Shown here: piece by piece, positions 1-7,187 of the stretch | Numbering within the stretch: position 1 is the first letter of the stretch | Layout: the number at the start of each line of letters is the position of its first letter | Assembly (NCBI GenBank): GCA_030430345.1 | Contig: JAUIFT010000046.1 | Span: forward strand, 1 to 9,886 | Direction: 5' to 3' | Length of the DNA: 9,886 bases | Source of the DNA: Calditrichia bacterium | Lineage (GTDB): Bacteria > Calditrichota > Calditrichia > RBG-13-44-9 > J042 | Translations under genes and position numbers: made by a program | Notes under the pieces: generated by a model | Told to the model about the DNA's origin: nothing | Databases searched by the model: none | The model's input: the letters and a program-made list of their open reading frames with translations, nothing else

Positions 1-123
1 ATTTGTGGCTATCGCATAGAAGAAATTGAAAATCCCTTAACAAAACAAGTTCGATATCTGGATAAATTGGTCGATGAGTTGGCAAAAGGGAGAAAGATGG
101 AGAAGATTTTACGAGAAGGGTAA
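1..123 (+). CDS. 3' tail of an unrecognised protein (5' end outside window)
   Basis: Frame 1 is open from the first base to a TAA at 121-123 and gives 40 residues. The segment is strongly helical and charged, with pieces such as [26 protein letters not shown] and KMEKILREG, and reads like the amphipathic C-terminal helices of a cytosolic protein. I do not recognise the family from this tail. It points toward the CNNM/CorC gene, which is convergent 236 bases away. No clear terminator hairpin follows it. The start and any catalytic domain lie upstream of the window, so no function is assigned. Confidence 0.6.
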   Translation: MCGYRIEEIENPLTKQVRYLDKLVDELAKGRKMEKILREG

Positions 124-180
124 AAACAAAGAACAAACATTACGGCAGAGTGAAATACGACTGCCTATCCAGATTGCTGA

Positions 181-282
181 GAATGCCCCGATTCTAATAC
201 CGATAAAAAATGCATCGGTCCTCCTTTAGGCACTGATACAATACATCATCTGGATGATATACTTTACAGCCGTTATGATTAA
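181..282 (+). other. Intergenic stretch with a weak start-less open frame
   Basis: The 236-base gap between the first gene tail and the CNNM/CorC gene holds no start-containing ORF of note. One frame from 181 to the TAA at 280-282 gives a fairly protein-like 33-residue string (containing CIGPPLGTDTIHHLDDILYS) but follows a stop immediately and has no start codon. It could be a worn remnant of a small gene or chance. A second overlapping frame also looks mildly protein-like, which lowers the weight of either. I see no rho-independent terminator for the two converging genes; the only inverted repeat (AATCG/CGATT around 308-335) is short with a long loop. Confidence 0.15.
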
Positions 283-359
283 CTGACATTTGATGATTGA
301 GTTTTAGAATCGTTTATTTTCACTCAGCGATTTTCATTGTTAGGGGTTCCGGAAACACT

Positions 360-1412
360 TTAACTCTCTTTATTCTCAATGTTTAGGTGCTTTTTACGAA
401 TTTCCCATTTTTTCTTGGCTAATTCCTGCATATCAACTTCAATATCTTTCTCATCCATAATTTCTAATCCAAGAATTGTCTCTATTATATCTTCCATAGT
501 CGCCAGGCCTTGCATGCCGCCATATTCATCAATAATTAAAGCGATATGTTCTTTTCTCAACAGCAATTCTTCAAACAGTTTTGGAATAGAGGCGCTTTCG
601 TAAAAGATCATTATTGAACGCTTTAGATCTTTAAGCGTTATGTCCTTACCGCCTTTAGCCAGTTTCTCCAGCACATCTGTCTTCAGAATATACCCTGTTA
701 CATGATCAATATCTTCCGAATAAACCGGGATTCTGGAATATTGTAAAAATTCCTTTTGCCTGATAAAATGACCGAGCGAAATGTCTTCGGGAGCAGATAC
801 GACAACCGTACGCGGTGTCATAATATCCCGGATATTAAGCGTCTTAAGTTTGATCAAATTATCAATAATTTTACTTTCGCTCTCTTTTAAAACGCCATCC
901 TTTCTGCCTAATTGAATTAGGGCAACGATTTCTTCCCGGCTCACTGTCTGGACTTTTTTATTCTTTGAAATAATTCTTGTAATGTATTCAGAAATAATGA
1001 CTAATGGGTAAGAAAGGTAAACCATCCCTATGATTACAAACGTAGAAGGCAAAGCTAATTTTCTCCAGAAGGTAGCGCCGATCGTTTTCGGAATAATCTC
1101 CGAAAAAAACAAAATCAGGATGGTGAGAACGGCAGAAATTACACCAAAATATACTTCGCCAAATACAGCAACTGCTTGCGCACCAACGCCAGCTGCCCCA
1201 ACAGTATGCGCCACTGTATTAATTGTCAATATCGCTGACAAAGGCCGATCGATATTGCTCTTGAGATTTTTAAGATATTTGGCAGATGTTTTACCCTTTA
1301 ACTCTTTCATTTTGATGAAAGGGACTGAAACGGACAAAATTACGGCTTCAACAATTGAGCACAGGAATGAGACAACAAGCGCTAAAGCTAAATAAAGGGA
1401 AAGAAGTAGCAT
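360..1412 (-). CDS. CNNM/CorC (HlyC/CorC) family membrane protein, DUF21 plus CBS pair
   Basis: The 350-residue product has the DUF21/CNNM transmembrane domain at about 1-190, with membrane segments near 2-25, 58-80, 88-106 and 122-145. It carries the family hallmarks NTVAHTVGAAGVGAQA (65-80) and SEIIPKTIG (104-112). A CBS pair follows: the first begins at RDIMTPR (195-201) and the second contains IIDEYGGMQGLATMEDIIE (293-311). It ends soon after the second CBS domain and lacks the C-terminal CorC_HlyC domain of longer relatives; short forms of this kind are a common subfamily. CNNM/CorC proteins are linked to Mg2+ (and possibly Na+) efflux, with CBS domains sensing nucleotides; the substrate here is inferred. 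The ATG at 1412 has an in-frame TGA 6 bases upstream, so no longer form exists. No clear Shine-Dalgarno is seen. Confidence 0.93.
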   Translation of the reverse strand: MLLLSLYLALALVVSFLCSIVEAVILSVSVPFIKMKELKGKTSAKYLKNLKSNIDRPLSAILTINTVAHTVGAAGVGAQAVAVFGEVYFGVISAVLTILILFFSEIIPKTIGATFWRKLALPSTFVIIGMVYLSYPLVIISEYITRIISKNKKVQTVSREEIVALIQLGRKDGVLKESESKIIDNLIKLKTLNIRDIMTPRTVVVSAPEDISLGHFIRQKEFLQYSRIPVYSEDIDHVTGYILKTDVLEKLAKGGKDITLKDLKRSIMIFYESASIPKLFEELLLRKEHIALIIDEYGGMQGLATMEDIIETILGLEIMDEKDIEVDMQELAKKKWEIRKKHLNIENKES

Positions 1413-1451
1413 ATTATATCAATTCGTATGATTAAACTTTAAATTTAAATG

Positions 1452-1481
1452 AGTATAAAGAAAGTAATATGAGTTTTACAA
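1452..1481 (-). promoter_or_regulatory. Candidate sigma70 promoter for the CNNM/CorC gene
   Basis: On the minus strand a TTGTAA box (1476-1481) is followed by an 18-base spacer and TATACT (1452-1457, 5 of 6 matches to TATAAT). Transcription would start about 30 bases before the ATG at 1412, in very AT-rich DNA that includes the 12-base palindrome TTTAAATTTAAA at 1438-1449. The -35 box matches consensus at only 4 of 6 positions. If the host used Bacteroidota-type promoters this match would be meaningless. Confidence 0.35.
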
Positions 1482-1569
1482 TAGTTTTATTCGATTGGGC
1501 AGAAAACATAGCGCATGAACCGGATTTCCTGCTGGTTTGAAGTTTGGGAGTTTTAACGAAAGTGGGTAA

Positions 1570-1757
1570 ATCCCCAGGTTGTTTTTGGCAGGCATTTTTA
1601 CAACTGATAAGGAAGTTTATGCCTTCGGCGACTCTGCCGGTTCAACAACTACATTTTTGCGTTCTGCGAATAAAGGTACTACCTGGGAGGATTTATCTGC
1701 AAATATACCGGATGAGTTATTCTGTCTGCACAAGCACAACGGCGAGTTGCTCAGGAT
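1570..1757 (+). pseudogene. Remnant of a BNR/sortilin-like beta-propeller protein
   Basis: The plus frame through 1579-1750 reads like one blade and a half of a BNR (Asp-box) propeller of the Ycf48/sortilin type: DKEVYAFGDSAGST is a blade strand, and FLRSANKGTTWEDLSANIPD has the S-x-D/N-x-G-x-T-W Asp-box pattern with a following strand. A stop lies in frame at 1567-1569, no ATG precedes the similarity, and after about 1750 the frame runs antisense into the methyltransferase gene. Such propellers are usually several hundred residues long, so this is a fragment of roughly 60 residues. A functional small protein from a TTG at 1579 is unlikely. The identification rests on pattern recognition over a short segment. 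Confidence 0.5.
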
Positions 1758-2450
1758 TTATTCCTCCTGCCCGCGTTTGATTCCCTGCAAAATATAGTAC
1801 GTTTTCTTCTCTTGCTTCGTCAATATCTCAAGGATTTCCAATGGGTTAAATAGAGGTGTGTAGCGTGCTTTCACCTCTGCCACGTTCGCAAAATGCCGAA
1901 CATGACCAGCGCTGGGGAAGTCCGGGACCGTCGCCAGCACCGTTACACCCGGGCGTATTCTCTTAAGCACCTCAATATCCTGTTCGATATGTTCAAGAAA
2001 TTCCATCATTAAAATACAATCATAAGGATCGGTTTCGAGCAGATTATCCTCAAACACATTTGCAAGGATAAACTCATACTCAGGGCAAACGGTGCGTGCC
2101 CTTGCCACCCGGGCGGGGCTAAAATCAAGACCGGTGTATTCCGGCACACCGATATCCCGAAGCAGGCAAGCAACCTGACCGGGACCACACCCGATATCAA
2201 GGATTCTCTTGCATCCTATTTGACGAATGTGATCTGCTATCACCGTCCACAGCGGATAGTAATGGGAATCTGTATAATGCTTTTTCCAATGCGCTCCCTT
2301 CTCATATCTTTGGTCGTAGAATTCGGCCGGCTGCTCAACACCATACTCAAAATTTTGCTCCGAATTGGCATGACTTCCCCGCAACTTTCCGAATCTCGAA
2401 AAGCACCGCCAGAAAAACGGAGAAATGAAATCGCGAAGTATGGGTCCCAT
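1758..2450 (-). CDS. Class I SAM-dependent methyltransferase
   Basis: The 230-residue product has a Rossmann-fold methyltransferase core. Motif I is ILDIGCGPG (83-91), the acidic residue ending strand beta2 is Asp109 in GLDFS, and the post-motif region ILMMEFLEHIEQD (146-158) is the usual Methyltransf_11/23-type signature. An N-terminal region of about 75 residues contains FYDQRYEKGAHW (44-55), as seen in methyltransferases of glycan and small-molecule pathways. There is no signal peptide or membrane segment, so it is probably cytosolic. The ATG at 2450 has an in-frame stop shortly upstream and a weak AGAAG ribosome-binding site 4 bases before it. Its 3' end abuts a propeller remnant, and a broken minus-strand gene lies 60 bases upstream, so it may be a survivor of an older surface-polysaccharide block. 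The acceptor substrate cannot be deduced. Confidence 0.85.
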   Translation of the reverse strand: MGPILRDFISPFFWRCFSRFGKLRGSHANSEQNFEYGVEQPAEFYDQRYEKGAHWKKHYTDSHYYPLWTVIADHIRQIGCKRILDIGCGPGQVACLLRDIGVPEYTGLDFSPARVARARTVCPEYEFILANVFEDNLLETDPYDCILMMEFLEHIEQDIEVLKRIRPGVTVLATVPDFPSAGHVRHFANVAEVKARYTPLFNPLEILEILTKQEKKTYYILQGIKRGQEE

Positions 2451-2509
2451 GCGCTTCTGTTGTTATTGTGAATAGCGTGAACGTTTTTAATACACTGTTG
2501 GAAAATATT

Positions 2510-2735
2510 CTATTTAGCGCGCCGCTTTACCCAGACCATCACAATATGCCACTTGGTTTTTGAATTTGTCCTTTTAAGCACATCGTCTCTTAACCACCGT
2601 CCGTTATACAACCGGGAATTTTTCGACGGTTTTATCCGAATGAATTCAAAAATTAACCCGCAGATATTGATTGATTTTTTCAGGCAAGACTTCTAAATTC
2701 CTGCGATAGTCAATTCCATGACAGACCGCCGCTTC
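2510..2735 (-). pseudogene. Frameshifted 3' remnant of a gene, possibly glycan-related
   Basis: Read on the minus strand, two adjoining frames look coding and join into one protein-like C-terminus. The first, from 2735, includes CHGIDYRRNLEVLPEKINQY and stops at a TGA (2646-2648). The second includes FEFIRIKPSKNSRLYNGRW and KTKWHIVMVWVKRR and ends at a TAG (2510-2512). The switch falls on a run of five T (2648-2652 on the plus strand as A5); four T would give an uninterrupted frame. A TAA at 2736-2738 closes the frame upstream, so only about 75 codons remain. It lies 60 bases before the methyltransferase on the same strand. The ending resembles C-termini of methyltransferases in polysaccharide loci, but I cannot name the family. 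Confidence 0.45.
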
Positions 2736-2759
2736 TTATGCTGTCTCGTGTTTTTGGAC

Positions 2760-2789
2760 TTAATACGAGGGAATCTGTGCTCTGATAAT
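2760..2789 (+). promoter_or_regulatory. Weak candidate promoter upstream of the DUF1428 gene
   Basis: TTAATA (2760-2765) and GATAAT (2784-2789, 5 of 6 matches to TATAAT) are separated by 18 bases and lie about 75 bases before the ATG at 2864. The -35 match is poor (4 of 6). This is the best sigma70-like pair in the gap, but a chance match is quite possible. Confidence 0.22.
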
Positions 2790-2863
2790 AAGCGGCCGGT
2801 GTCAGTCATTTCCCGGTTTTCCGAAAGTCAAAACAAGGTTCAGTTGCCACGATTGGAGTAGAT

Positions 2864-3256
2864 ATGGCTCACTACATTGACGGTTTCGTTCTGCCCATTC
2901 CCGGCGATCGTCTAAATGAATACAGGCGTGTCGTTGAAACGGTCGCAGAGATTTGGAAAGAACATGGTGCGCTCGATTACCTGGAGTATGTCGGCGACGA
3001 TTTGAGTCTGGAGGGAACCCGCTCGTTCACTGACCTCCTGGGAGCAAAAGCGAATGAAGCGATTGTGTTTGGATGGGTGGTGTTTGAATCCCGTAAAGCG
3101 CGTGACCTGGCCAATGAGAAGGTCGCTGCGGACCCAAGAATGGCAGAGCTGATCGCGCCTTTGATGGATCCGTCCAAGCCGGTTTTTGATGCCAAACGAA
3201 TGGCGTTTGGTGGATTCCGGCCGCTCGTTCGATCGACTGACGCGAATGCCGAATAA
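2864..3256 (+). CDS. DUF1428 family protein (YbaA-like)
   Basis: The 130-residue product matches the DUF1428 pattern throughout. It starts HYIDGFVLPIPGDRLNEYR (3-21), has the EHGALDYLEYVGDD stretch (33-46), FGWVVFESRKARDLAN in the centre, and ends with ADPRMAEL and FDAKRMAFGGFRPLV. E. coli YbaA has the same order of blocks (YVDGFV, FKEFGAL, DPRMKEF, FDGKRMIYGGF). The fold known for the family is a dimeric alpha-beta barrel; the biochemical role is unknown. It is cytosolic with no signal peptide. A good GGAG ribosome-binding site sits 5 bases before the ATG. Its length is typical of the family, with about 10 extra residues at the C-terminus. It is followed 36 bases later by a cupin lipoprotein on the same strand, probably co-transcribed. 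Confidence 0.9.
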   Translation: MAHYIDGFVLPIPGDRLNEYRRVVETVAEIWKEHGALDYLEYVGDDLSLEGTRSFTDLLGAKANEAIVFGWVVFESRKARDLANEKVAADPRMAELIAPLMDPSKPVFDAKRMAFGGFRPLVRSTDANAE

Positions 3257-3292
3257 CCCGGGCGTTATGCGCCAAAACTACGAGAAGTCTAT

Positions 3293-4123
3293 ATGATCAA
3301 GCCAATACTCATCTTTCTAACCGCGCTGGTTTTTGCCGGCTGTTCCGCGCAATCCGGAGAGCCAGTTGCGGGAGCTTCAGTACGGGTAGTGCTTGCCAGC
3401 GAAGTCAAGTGGGAGGCATTGAATCCGGCTCGCGGGGAGATGAGCCCGAAAGCCGGCACACTCTGGGGAGACCGGAATGGGGAAGCGCCCACCGGCTTCC
3501 TTGCCAAATTCATCGATGGTTTCTCCTCGCCGCCGCATATTCACAACGTTACGTATCGGGCTGTCGTCATTGAAGGGAGCATTCACAATGATGATCCGGA
3601 AGCCGTTGAAATGTGGATGGGAAACGGCTCATTCTGGACTCAGCCGAAGGGCGAGACACATATTACCGCAGCGAAAGGCACCACTAACATCGCCCTGGTC
3701 GAAATTGATCAGGGACCGTACCTCGTTCGCCCACCTTCCCAGGCTTATGACAGTGGTGAACGGCCGGTCAATGTGGATGCATCGAATGTTGTTTGGCTGC
3801 CGTTGCCGCAAGGAAAAGATCAAGTGCAAGACGCCTTTATTTCCTACCTCTGGGGCAACTTCGGGGGCAGTGAATGGAATGGCTCGTTTCTTAAACTTGC
3901 TCCGGGCTTTAAAGGCGTTCTGAAGTCCGGCGGTAGTATTTTTCATAGCGTGGTCATCCGGGGGAGCGTAAAATATGGGCGCAACCCGATCAAAAATCTC
4001 TCACCGGGGAGCTACTTCGGCGCGCAGGGCGCAACTGAGCATCGCATCGCTTCAGGCTCAGATCAGGAAACCATTATTTACATCCGCACGAATGGACGGT
4101 ATCATCTGCAGCAGCAAGATTGA
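3293..4123 (+). CDS. DUF4437-type double-cupin lipoprotein
   Basis: The 276-residue product begins with a lipoprotein signal: positively charged Lys3, a hydrophobic core [12 protein letters not shown], and Cys17 in VFAGC, so it should be lipid-anchored outside the cytoplasmic membrane. The rest reads as two cupin-like beta-barrels, about 60-145 and 165-272. The first has [20 protein letters not shown] (79-98) with a His82-x-His84 pair and His123 in [10 protein letters not shown], a plausible metal site. The second half has [12 protein letters not shown] (218-229) and TEHRIASGS (249-257), a degenerate second site. This matches the DUF4437 family as I know it; no enzymatic activity is established for it. 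A modest AGAAG ribosome-binding site precedes the ATG. The 36-base spacing suggests an operon with the DUF1428 gene. Confidence 0.8.
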   Translation: MIKPILIFLTALVFAGCSAQSGEPVAGASVRVVLASEVKWEALNPARGEMSPKAGTLWGDRNGEAPTGFLAKFIDGFSSPPHIHNVTYRAVVIEGSIHNDDPEAVEMWMGNGSFWTQPKGETHITAAKGTTNIALVEIDQGPYLVRPPSQAYDSGERPVNVDASNVVWLPLPQGKDQVQDAFISYLWGNFGGSEWNGSFLKLAPGFKGVLKSGGSIFHSVVIRGSVKYGRNPIKNLSPGSYFGAQGATEHRIASGSDQETIIYIRTNGRYHLQQQD

Positions 4124-4314
4124 TGATGCAAGTGATGCAGTGTACAACACCGCCTGATTCCGGCAGCTAATACCTTCGCCGATATTCTAAATGATGTTCA
4201 GGTCTGCATAATTTTATGTTACTACAGGCACAAAAAAGATTTGTCTAAAAACGCAAACTTCCGTTTATTTATAAGTTGAAATTGAAAAATTTAAGCCGGG
4301 ATTCTTAAGTAGAA
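4124..4314. other. 191-base gap before the haem genes
   Basis: No gene is seen. It begins with a short direct repeat (TGATGCA at 4124-4130 and 4133-4139) and becomes AT-rich toward hemG. A weak sigma70-like pair, TTGTCT (4241-4246) and TTTATT (4264-4269) with a 17-base spacer, could serve the haem genes; each box matches only 4 of 6. A small inverted repeat AAACG/CGTTT overlaps the spacer at about 4249-4267, which could be an operator or chance. No haem- or iron-responsive site is recognised. Confidence 0.25.
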
Positions 4315-5784
4315 ATGAGCATTCAAAAAGAAACATTCAGTTGTGATGTTTGCATCGTCGGCGCGGGCATTACGGGACTCACTCTGGCATACCAGCTGCA
4401 AAAAAACGGCCTGCACGTTAAGCTGCTGGAAAAAGCCGGGAGGCCCGGTGGTGTAATGCAAACAGATACCAGCGATGGTTTTCTTTTTGATCAAGGACCG
4501 AATGGCACATTCTTTAAATCACCGGCAGTTAAGCAACTCATTGATGATCTCGGATTACAGGCGCGGGTGCAGTTTACCAACGAAAATGCGGCGAAACGGT
4601 ATTTGGTGAAAGATGGCGTGTTGAAATCGCTGTCGAGCCAGCCATTGGCATTTTTTGTTTCCAATCTGTTGAGCTGGCGCGGAAAGTTGCGTTTGTGCAT
4701 CGAGCCGTTTCTCCCCCAGAAAAACGACGACTCCCGGGAAAGCGTTGCAGATTTTTCCCGCAGGCGCCTGGGGCAGGAAGCGCTGGAGCGTTTGATCGAT
4801 CCACTCATTGCCGGTATTTATGCTGGTAATCCTGAACAACTCGATTTCCATTTTACACTGCCTCGCCTGGCTGCGCTGGAGCGGAAATACGGCAGTATGG
4901 CCCGCGCACTGCTGGCGATGAAGCGAGCGCGCCGGAAGAAGAGCGTCTCCGAACTAGCCAAATCGAAGATGTTTTCATTCGATGGCGGTATGCACGTGCT
5001 GGCGGAATCGCTTTCCCGGCAGCTGGGTGATGCCCTGGTTTTGAACGCAGAAGTGCAGTCGATTGAGCACCCCAAGGATTCCGTCAAAGTGAAATACCGC
5101 GATGCCCGCAACGGGATGCGAGTGTTGACCGCCCGCAGGCTGGTTCTGGCAACACCTGCTTATGCCAGTGCTGCGCTGCTTGCGCCAATCGATAGAACCA
5201 TCGCGGATGCATTGATGACCATAGACTACTCGCCGGTTGCCGTTGTTTTTCACGGTTATGAAAAGAAACAAATTGAACATCCGCTGGATGGATTCGGCTT
5301 TCTGGTACCGGCAATCGAAAACCGAAGAATTCTCGGTTCAATTTGGAGCTCGACGAAATTTTTAAATCGGGCGCCGGATGGTCATGTCGCACTGACCACA
5401 TTCATCGGCGGCGAACGCCAACCTGAGCTGCTACAGAATGATGAAGACACGCTTTTCAGGATAGTGGAAAGTGAATTGCGCGATTTGATCGGGGTTTCCG
5501 GTCAACCGATGTCGCGCAAGATCAGGATATTGCCGAAAGCTATTCCGCAATTTGGATTGCAACATCAGACGCTACTTCAGACGATTACTGCCTTTGAGGC
5601 GGGACATCGGCAGATTCGGATTGCCGGTAATTTCCTGCGAGGCGTTGGTGTGGCGGATTGTATCGCAAATGCCACGGCAATGGCGAAAGAAATCACTGAA
5701 GAGCATCATGGCGAGAGAAAACTGCAACGCGATGTTCGGATAAGCGCCCAACCTTTCGAAGCCCCCGCAACGGCGCGGATTTGA
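4315..5784 (+). CDS. hemG: Oxygen-dependent protoporphyrinogen oxidase (HemY/HemG type)
   Basis: The 489-residue flavoprotein should oxidise protoporphyrinogen IX to protoporphyrin IX, the penultimate step of the protoporphyrin route to haem. The N-terminal dinucleotide fold is CIVGAGITGLTLAYQL (13-28) with GxGxxG at 16-21 and the ribose-binding Glu39 in LLEKAGRPGG. DQGPNGTFF (59-67) is the conserved block after the first strand pair. RLIDPLIAGIYAGNPEQL is the family's central signature. The C-terminal FAD block is GNFLRGVGVADCIANA (438-453). About 30 hydrophilic residues follow that block, slightly longer than usual. The ribosome-binding site is weak and no better start lies nearby. Ferrochelatase 63 bases downstream supports the assignment. 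The naming hemG versus hemY differs between databases; the enzyme is the FAD type, not the flavodoxin-like HemG of E. coli. Confidence 0.93.
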   Translation: MSIQKETFSCDVCIVGAGITGLTLAYQLQKNGLHVKLLEKAGRPGGVMQTDTSDGFLFDQGPNGTFFKSPAVKQLIDDLGLQARVQFTNENAAKRYLVKDGVLKSLSSQPLAFFVSNLLSWRGKLRLCIEPFLPQKNDDSRESVADFSRRRLGQEALERLIDPLIAGIYAGNPEQLDFHFTLPRLAALERKYGSMARALLAMKRARRKKSVSELAKSKMFSFDGGMHVLAESLSRQLGDALVLNAEVQSIEHPKDSVKVKYRDARNGMRVLTARRLVLATPAYASAALLAPIDRTIADALMTIDYSPVAVVFHGYEKKQIEHPLDGFGFLVPAIENRRILGSIWSSTKFLNRAPDGHVALTTFIGGERQPELLQNDEDTLFRIVESELRDLIGVSGQPMSRKIRILPKAIPQFGLQHQTLLQTITAFEAGHRQIRIAGNFLRGVGVADCIANATAMAKEITEEHHGERKLQRDVRISAQPFEAPATARI

Positions 5785-5834
5785 TTTGACCTGTATGACC
5801 AGGGATGCAGCGGATCTGCCCTGACAAGATATTC

Positions 5835-5842
5835 AGAAGGAG
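5835..5842 (+). promoter_or_regulatory. Ribosome-binding site that decides the hemH start
   Basis: AGAAGGAG at 5835-5842 lies 5 bases before the ATG at 5848. A GTG in the same frame at 5842 shares its first base with this site, so it cannot be the start used. The ATG at 5848 also gives the usual N-terminus of the family, where a short basic stretch precedes GVLLVNLGSPD. Confidence 0.8.
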
Positions 5843-5847
5843 TGAAA

Positions 5848-6861
5848 ATGCCCCGAAAAGGCGTCTTACTGGTCAATTTAGGTTCGCCGGACTCCCCCGA
5901 AGCTGCTGACGTTAAAGTCTATTTACGCGAATTTTTGATGGACAAGTATGTCATCGACATGCCTTTTTTACTGCGCAAGCTCATCGTCGAAGGATTCATC
6001 CTGCCGAAGCGCCCGCAAAAATCCGCGGAAGCCTACCAGGCAATTTGGTCAGAAGAAGGCTCCCCATTGATTGTGACAAGCAAAAGCGTTCAGCGCGGCG
6101 TTAAAGAAAGGCTCGATATGCCGCTCGCGCTTGCCATGCGCTATGGCAATCCATCGATTCAAGCCGGGTTGCAGACGCTGATCGAAAACGAGAATGTCGA
6201 CGACATTTTGCTGATTCCGCTGTATGCGGTTTATTCCCTGGCAACCGTAAAATCCGTAGAAGAGAAAACACGGAAAGTGCTCAAGGGCTTTTCGAGGGAT
6301 GTGAAACTTACCGTATTACCCCCATTTTACAGTGAAGAAAATTATCTCAATGCTCTGGCAGCCAGTGCGAAAAAGCGTCTCGAATGGGATTATGACCATT
6401 TGCTTTTTAGTTTTCACGGTCTGCCGGAGCGCCACTTAAAAAAGGCCGATCCCACCGGCGGACATTGTTTGACTGTCGAAGACTGTTGCGCTAAATCTTC
6501 GCCAGCGCATGCAACTTGTTATCGCCACCAGGTTTTGCATATCGCCCATGAGCTTGTTGAACGGCTGAAAATTCCCGAAGGGAAGTACTCCGTGGCGTTC
6601 CAGTCCCGCCTGGGAGTGGATAGCTGGCTGAAACCGTCTACTGCCAGTGAACTGGTCCGGCTGGCTGAAGAAGGCACCAAAAAGCTGGCGGTCTACTGTC
6701 CGGCATTTGTCTCCGACTGCCTGGAAACATTGGAAGAAATCGCTATCCAGGGAAAAGAAACCTTTCTTGAAGCCGGTGGCGAAGAACTGCGCCATATCCC
6801 TTGTATGAACGACCATCCTGCCTGGATCGAGACGTTAAGCGAATTTTGTAAACGCTGGTAG
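5848..6861 (+). CDS. hemH: Ferrochelatase with an internal four-cysteine cluster
   Basis: This 337-residue enzyme inserts Fe2+ into protoporphyrin IX to give haem. Family blocks are GVLLVNLGSPDSPE (5-18), the LLIPLYAVYS block (121-130), FSFHGLPERH (188-197) with the catalytic His190, and CPAFVSDCLETLEEI (284-298) with the catalytic Glu293. Length is normal for a bacterial ferrochelatase. Between His190 and the next domain it carries Cys207, Cys213, Cys214 and Cys224 (C-x5-C-C-x9-C), the kind of internal cysteine group known to bind a [2Fe-2S] cluster in one class of microbial ferrochelatases; whether this spacing fits that class exactly is an inference. The enzyme is probably cytosolic or peripheral to the membrane. 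It directly follows the oxidase that makes its substrate. No terminator follows, so the three next genes may share its transcript. Confidence 0.95.
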   Translation: MPRKGVLLVNLGSPDSPEAADVKVYLREFLMDKYVIDMPFLLRKLIVEGFILPKRPQKSAEAYQAIWSEEGSPLIVTSKSVQRGVKERLDMPLALAMRYGNPSIQAGLQTLIENENVDDILLIPLYAVYSLATVKSVEEKTRKVLKGFSRDVKLTVLPPFYSEENYLNALAASAKKRLEWDYDHLLFSFHGLPERHLKKADPTGGHCLTVEDCCAKSSPAHATCYRHQVLHIAHELVERLKIPEGKYSVAFQSRLGVDSWLKPSTASELVRLAEEGTKKLAVYCPAFVSDCLETLEEIAIQGKETFLEAGGEELRHIPCMNDHPAWIETLSEFCKRW

Positions 6862-6905
6862 GTCAATAGCGAGAAACGCAAAATGATTAAGTCTCGAAAA
6901 TTAGC

Positions 6906-6912
6906 AAAGGAG
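6906..6912 (+). promoter_or_regulatory. Strong ribosome-binding site for the small ORF
   Basis: AAAGGAG at 6906-6912 is a near-perfect Shine-Dalgarno. It sits 7 bases before a TTG at 6920, which opens the 88-codon frame, and only 3 bases before an ATG at 6916, which opens a different frame ending after 42 codons. Spacing favours the TTG. The presence of this site after hemH supports a real translated gene here. Confidence 0.55.
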
Positions 6913-6919
6913 AGCATGA

Positions 6920-7186
6920 TTGCCGTCCTCTCCCCGGATAGGGCGGCCCTTCATTTTTTCCGGGAATCGATCAGAAGGGGCTCCGGAATCTGTGATTGCA
7001 GGAATCCTGATCGGCAGACTGAAGGATTACTCCTCTGCTGAGCGGCAGGAACTGCATGAGACGATTAAAGCGATTGTCGCGGAGGAGTTCAATTTGATAG
7101 AAGATATAAAACTTGTCAGAAGCGCGACGCCTTTACCCTGGCTATGCTCCATGATTCGCCCGGCAATAATTCGAAGCGAGGATTAA
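6920..7186 (+). CDS. Small uncharacterised protein, probable TTG start
   Basis: The 88-residue frame is not recognised. Its centre reads as genuine protein: GILIGRLKDYSSAERQEL then HETIKAIVAEEFNLIEDIKL (about 28-65), a strand followed by a long amphipathic helix and a second strand. That order faintly recalls a tautomerase-like half-barrel, but the catalytic context is missing and I do not assign it. The first 25 and last 20 residues look less protein-like, so an N- or C-terminal frameshift is possible; the +2 frame after about 7112 is also open. Support for reality comes from the strong ribosome-binding site at 6906 and from the stop lying one base before the ankyrin gene's ATG, which suggests translational coupling. 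No signal peptide or membrane segment is evident. Confidence 0.5.
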   Translation: MPSSPRIGRPFIFSGNRSEGAPESVIAGILIGRLKDYSSAERQELHETIKAIVAEEFNLIEDIKLVRSATPLPWLCSMIRPAIIRSED

Positions 7187-7187
7187 A

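Larger units (their letters stand above)
2451..2863. other. 413-base gap between divergent genes
   Basis: This gap separates the minus-strand methyltransferase from the plus-strand DUF1428 gene. It contains the frameshifted gene remnant at 2510-2735 and, nearer the DUF1428 gene, a candidate promoter. Positions 2790-2850 show nothing I can interpret beyond the ribosome-binding site GGAG at 2855-2858. No complete ORF with a ribosome-binding site lies in it. Confidence 0.5.

Noticed and set aside
248..263. Small palindrome ATCATC-TG-GATGAT, considered as a terminator or operator.
   Set aside because: The 2-base loop, AT-rich 6-base arms and lack of a following T run give no support for either.
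308..336. Possible terminator stem AATCG/CGATT downstream of the CNNM/CorC gene.
   Set aside because: Five-base AT-rich stem with a 16-base loop is too weak.
1544..1780. 78-residue plus-strand frame from an ATG at 1544.
   Set aside because: It overlaps the propeller remnant in another frame, has no ribosome-binding site and no protein-like pattern.
3247..3292. Integron attC-like pieces: GTTATGC at 3264-3270 shortly before an ATG, with GAATAAC at 3251-3257 as a near inverse repeat after the preceding gene's stop.
   Set aside because: Only about 20 bases separate the pair, there is no L-box or stem structure, and no matching sites flank the genes on either side. A chance match is more likely than a cassette junction.
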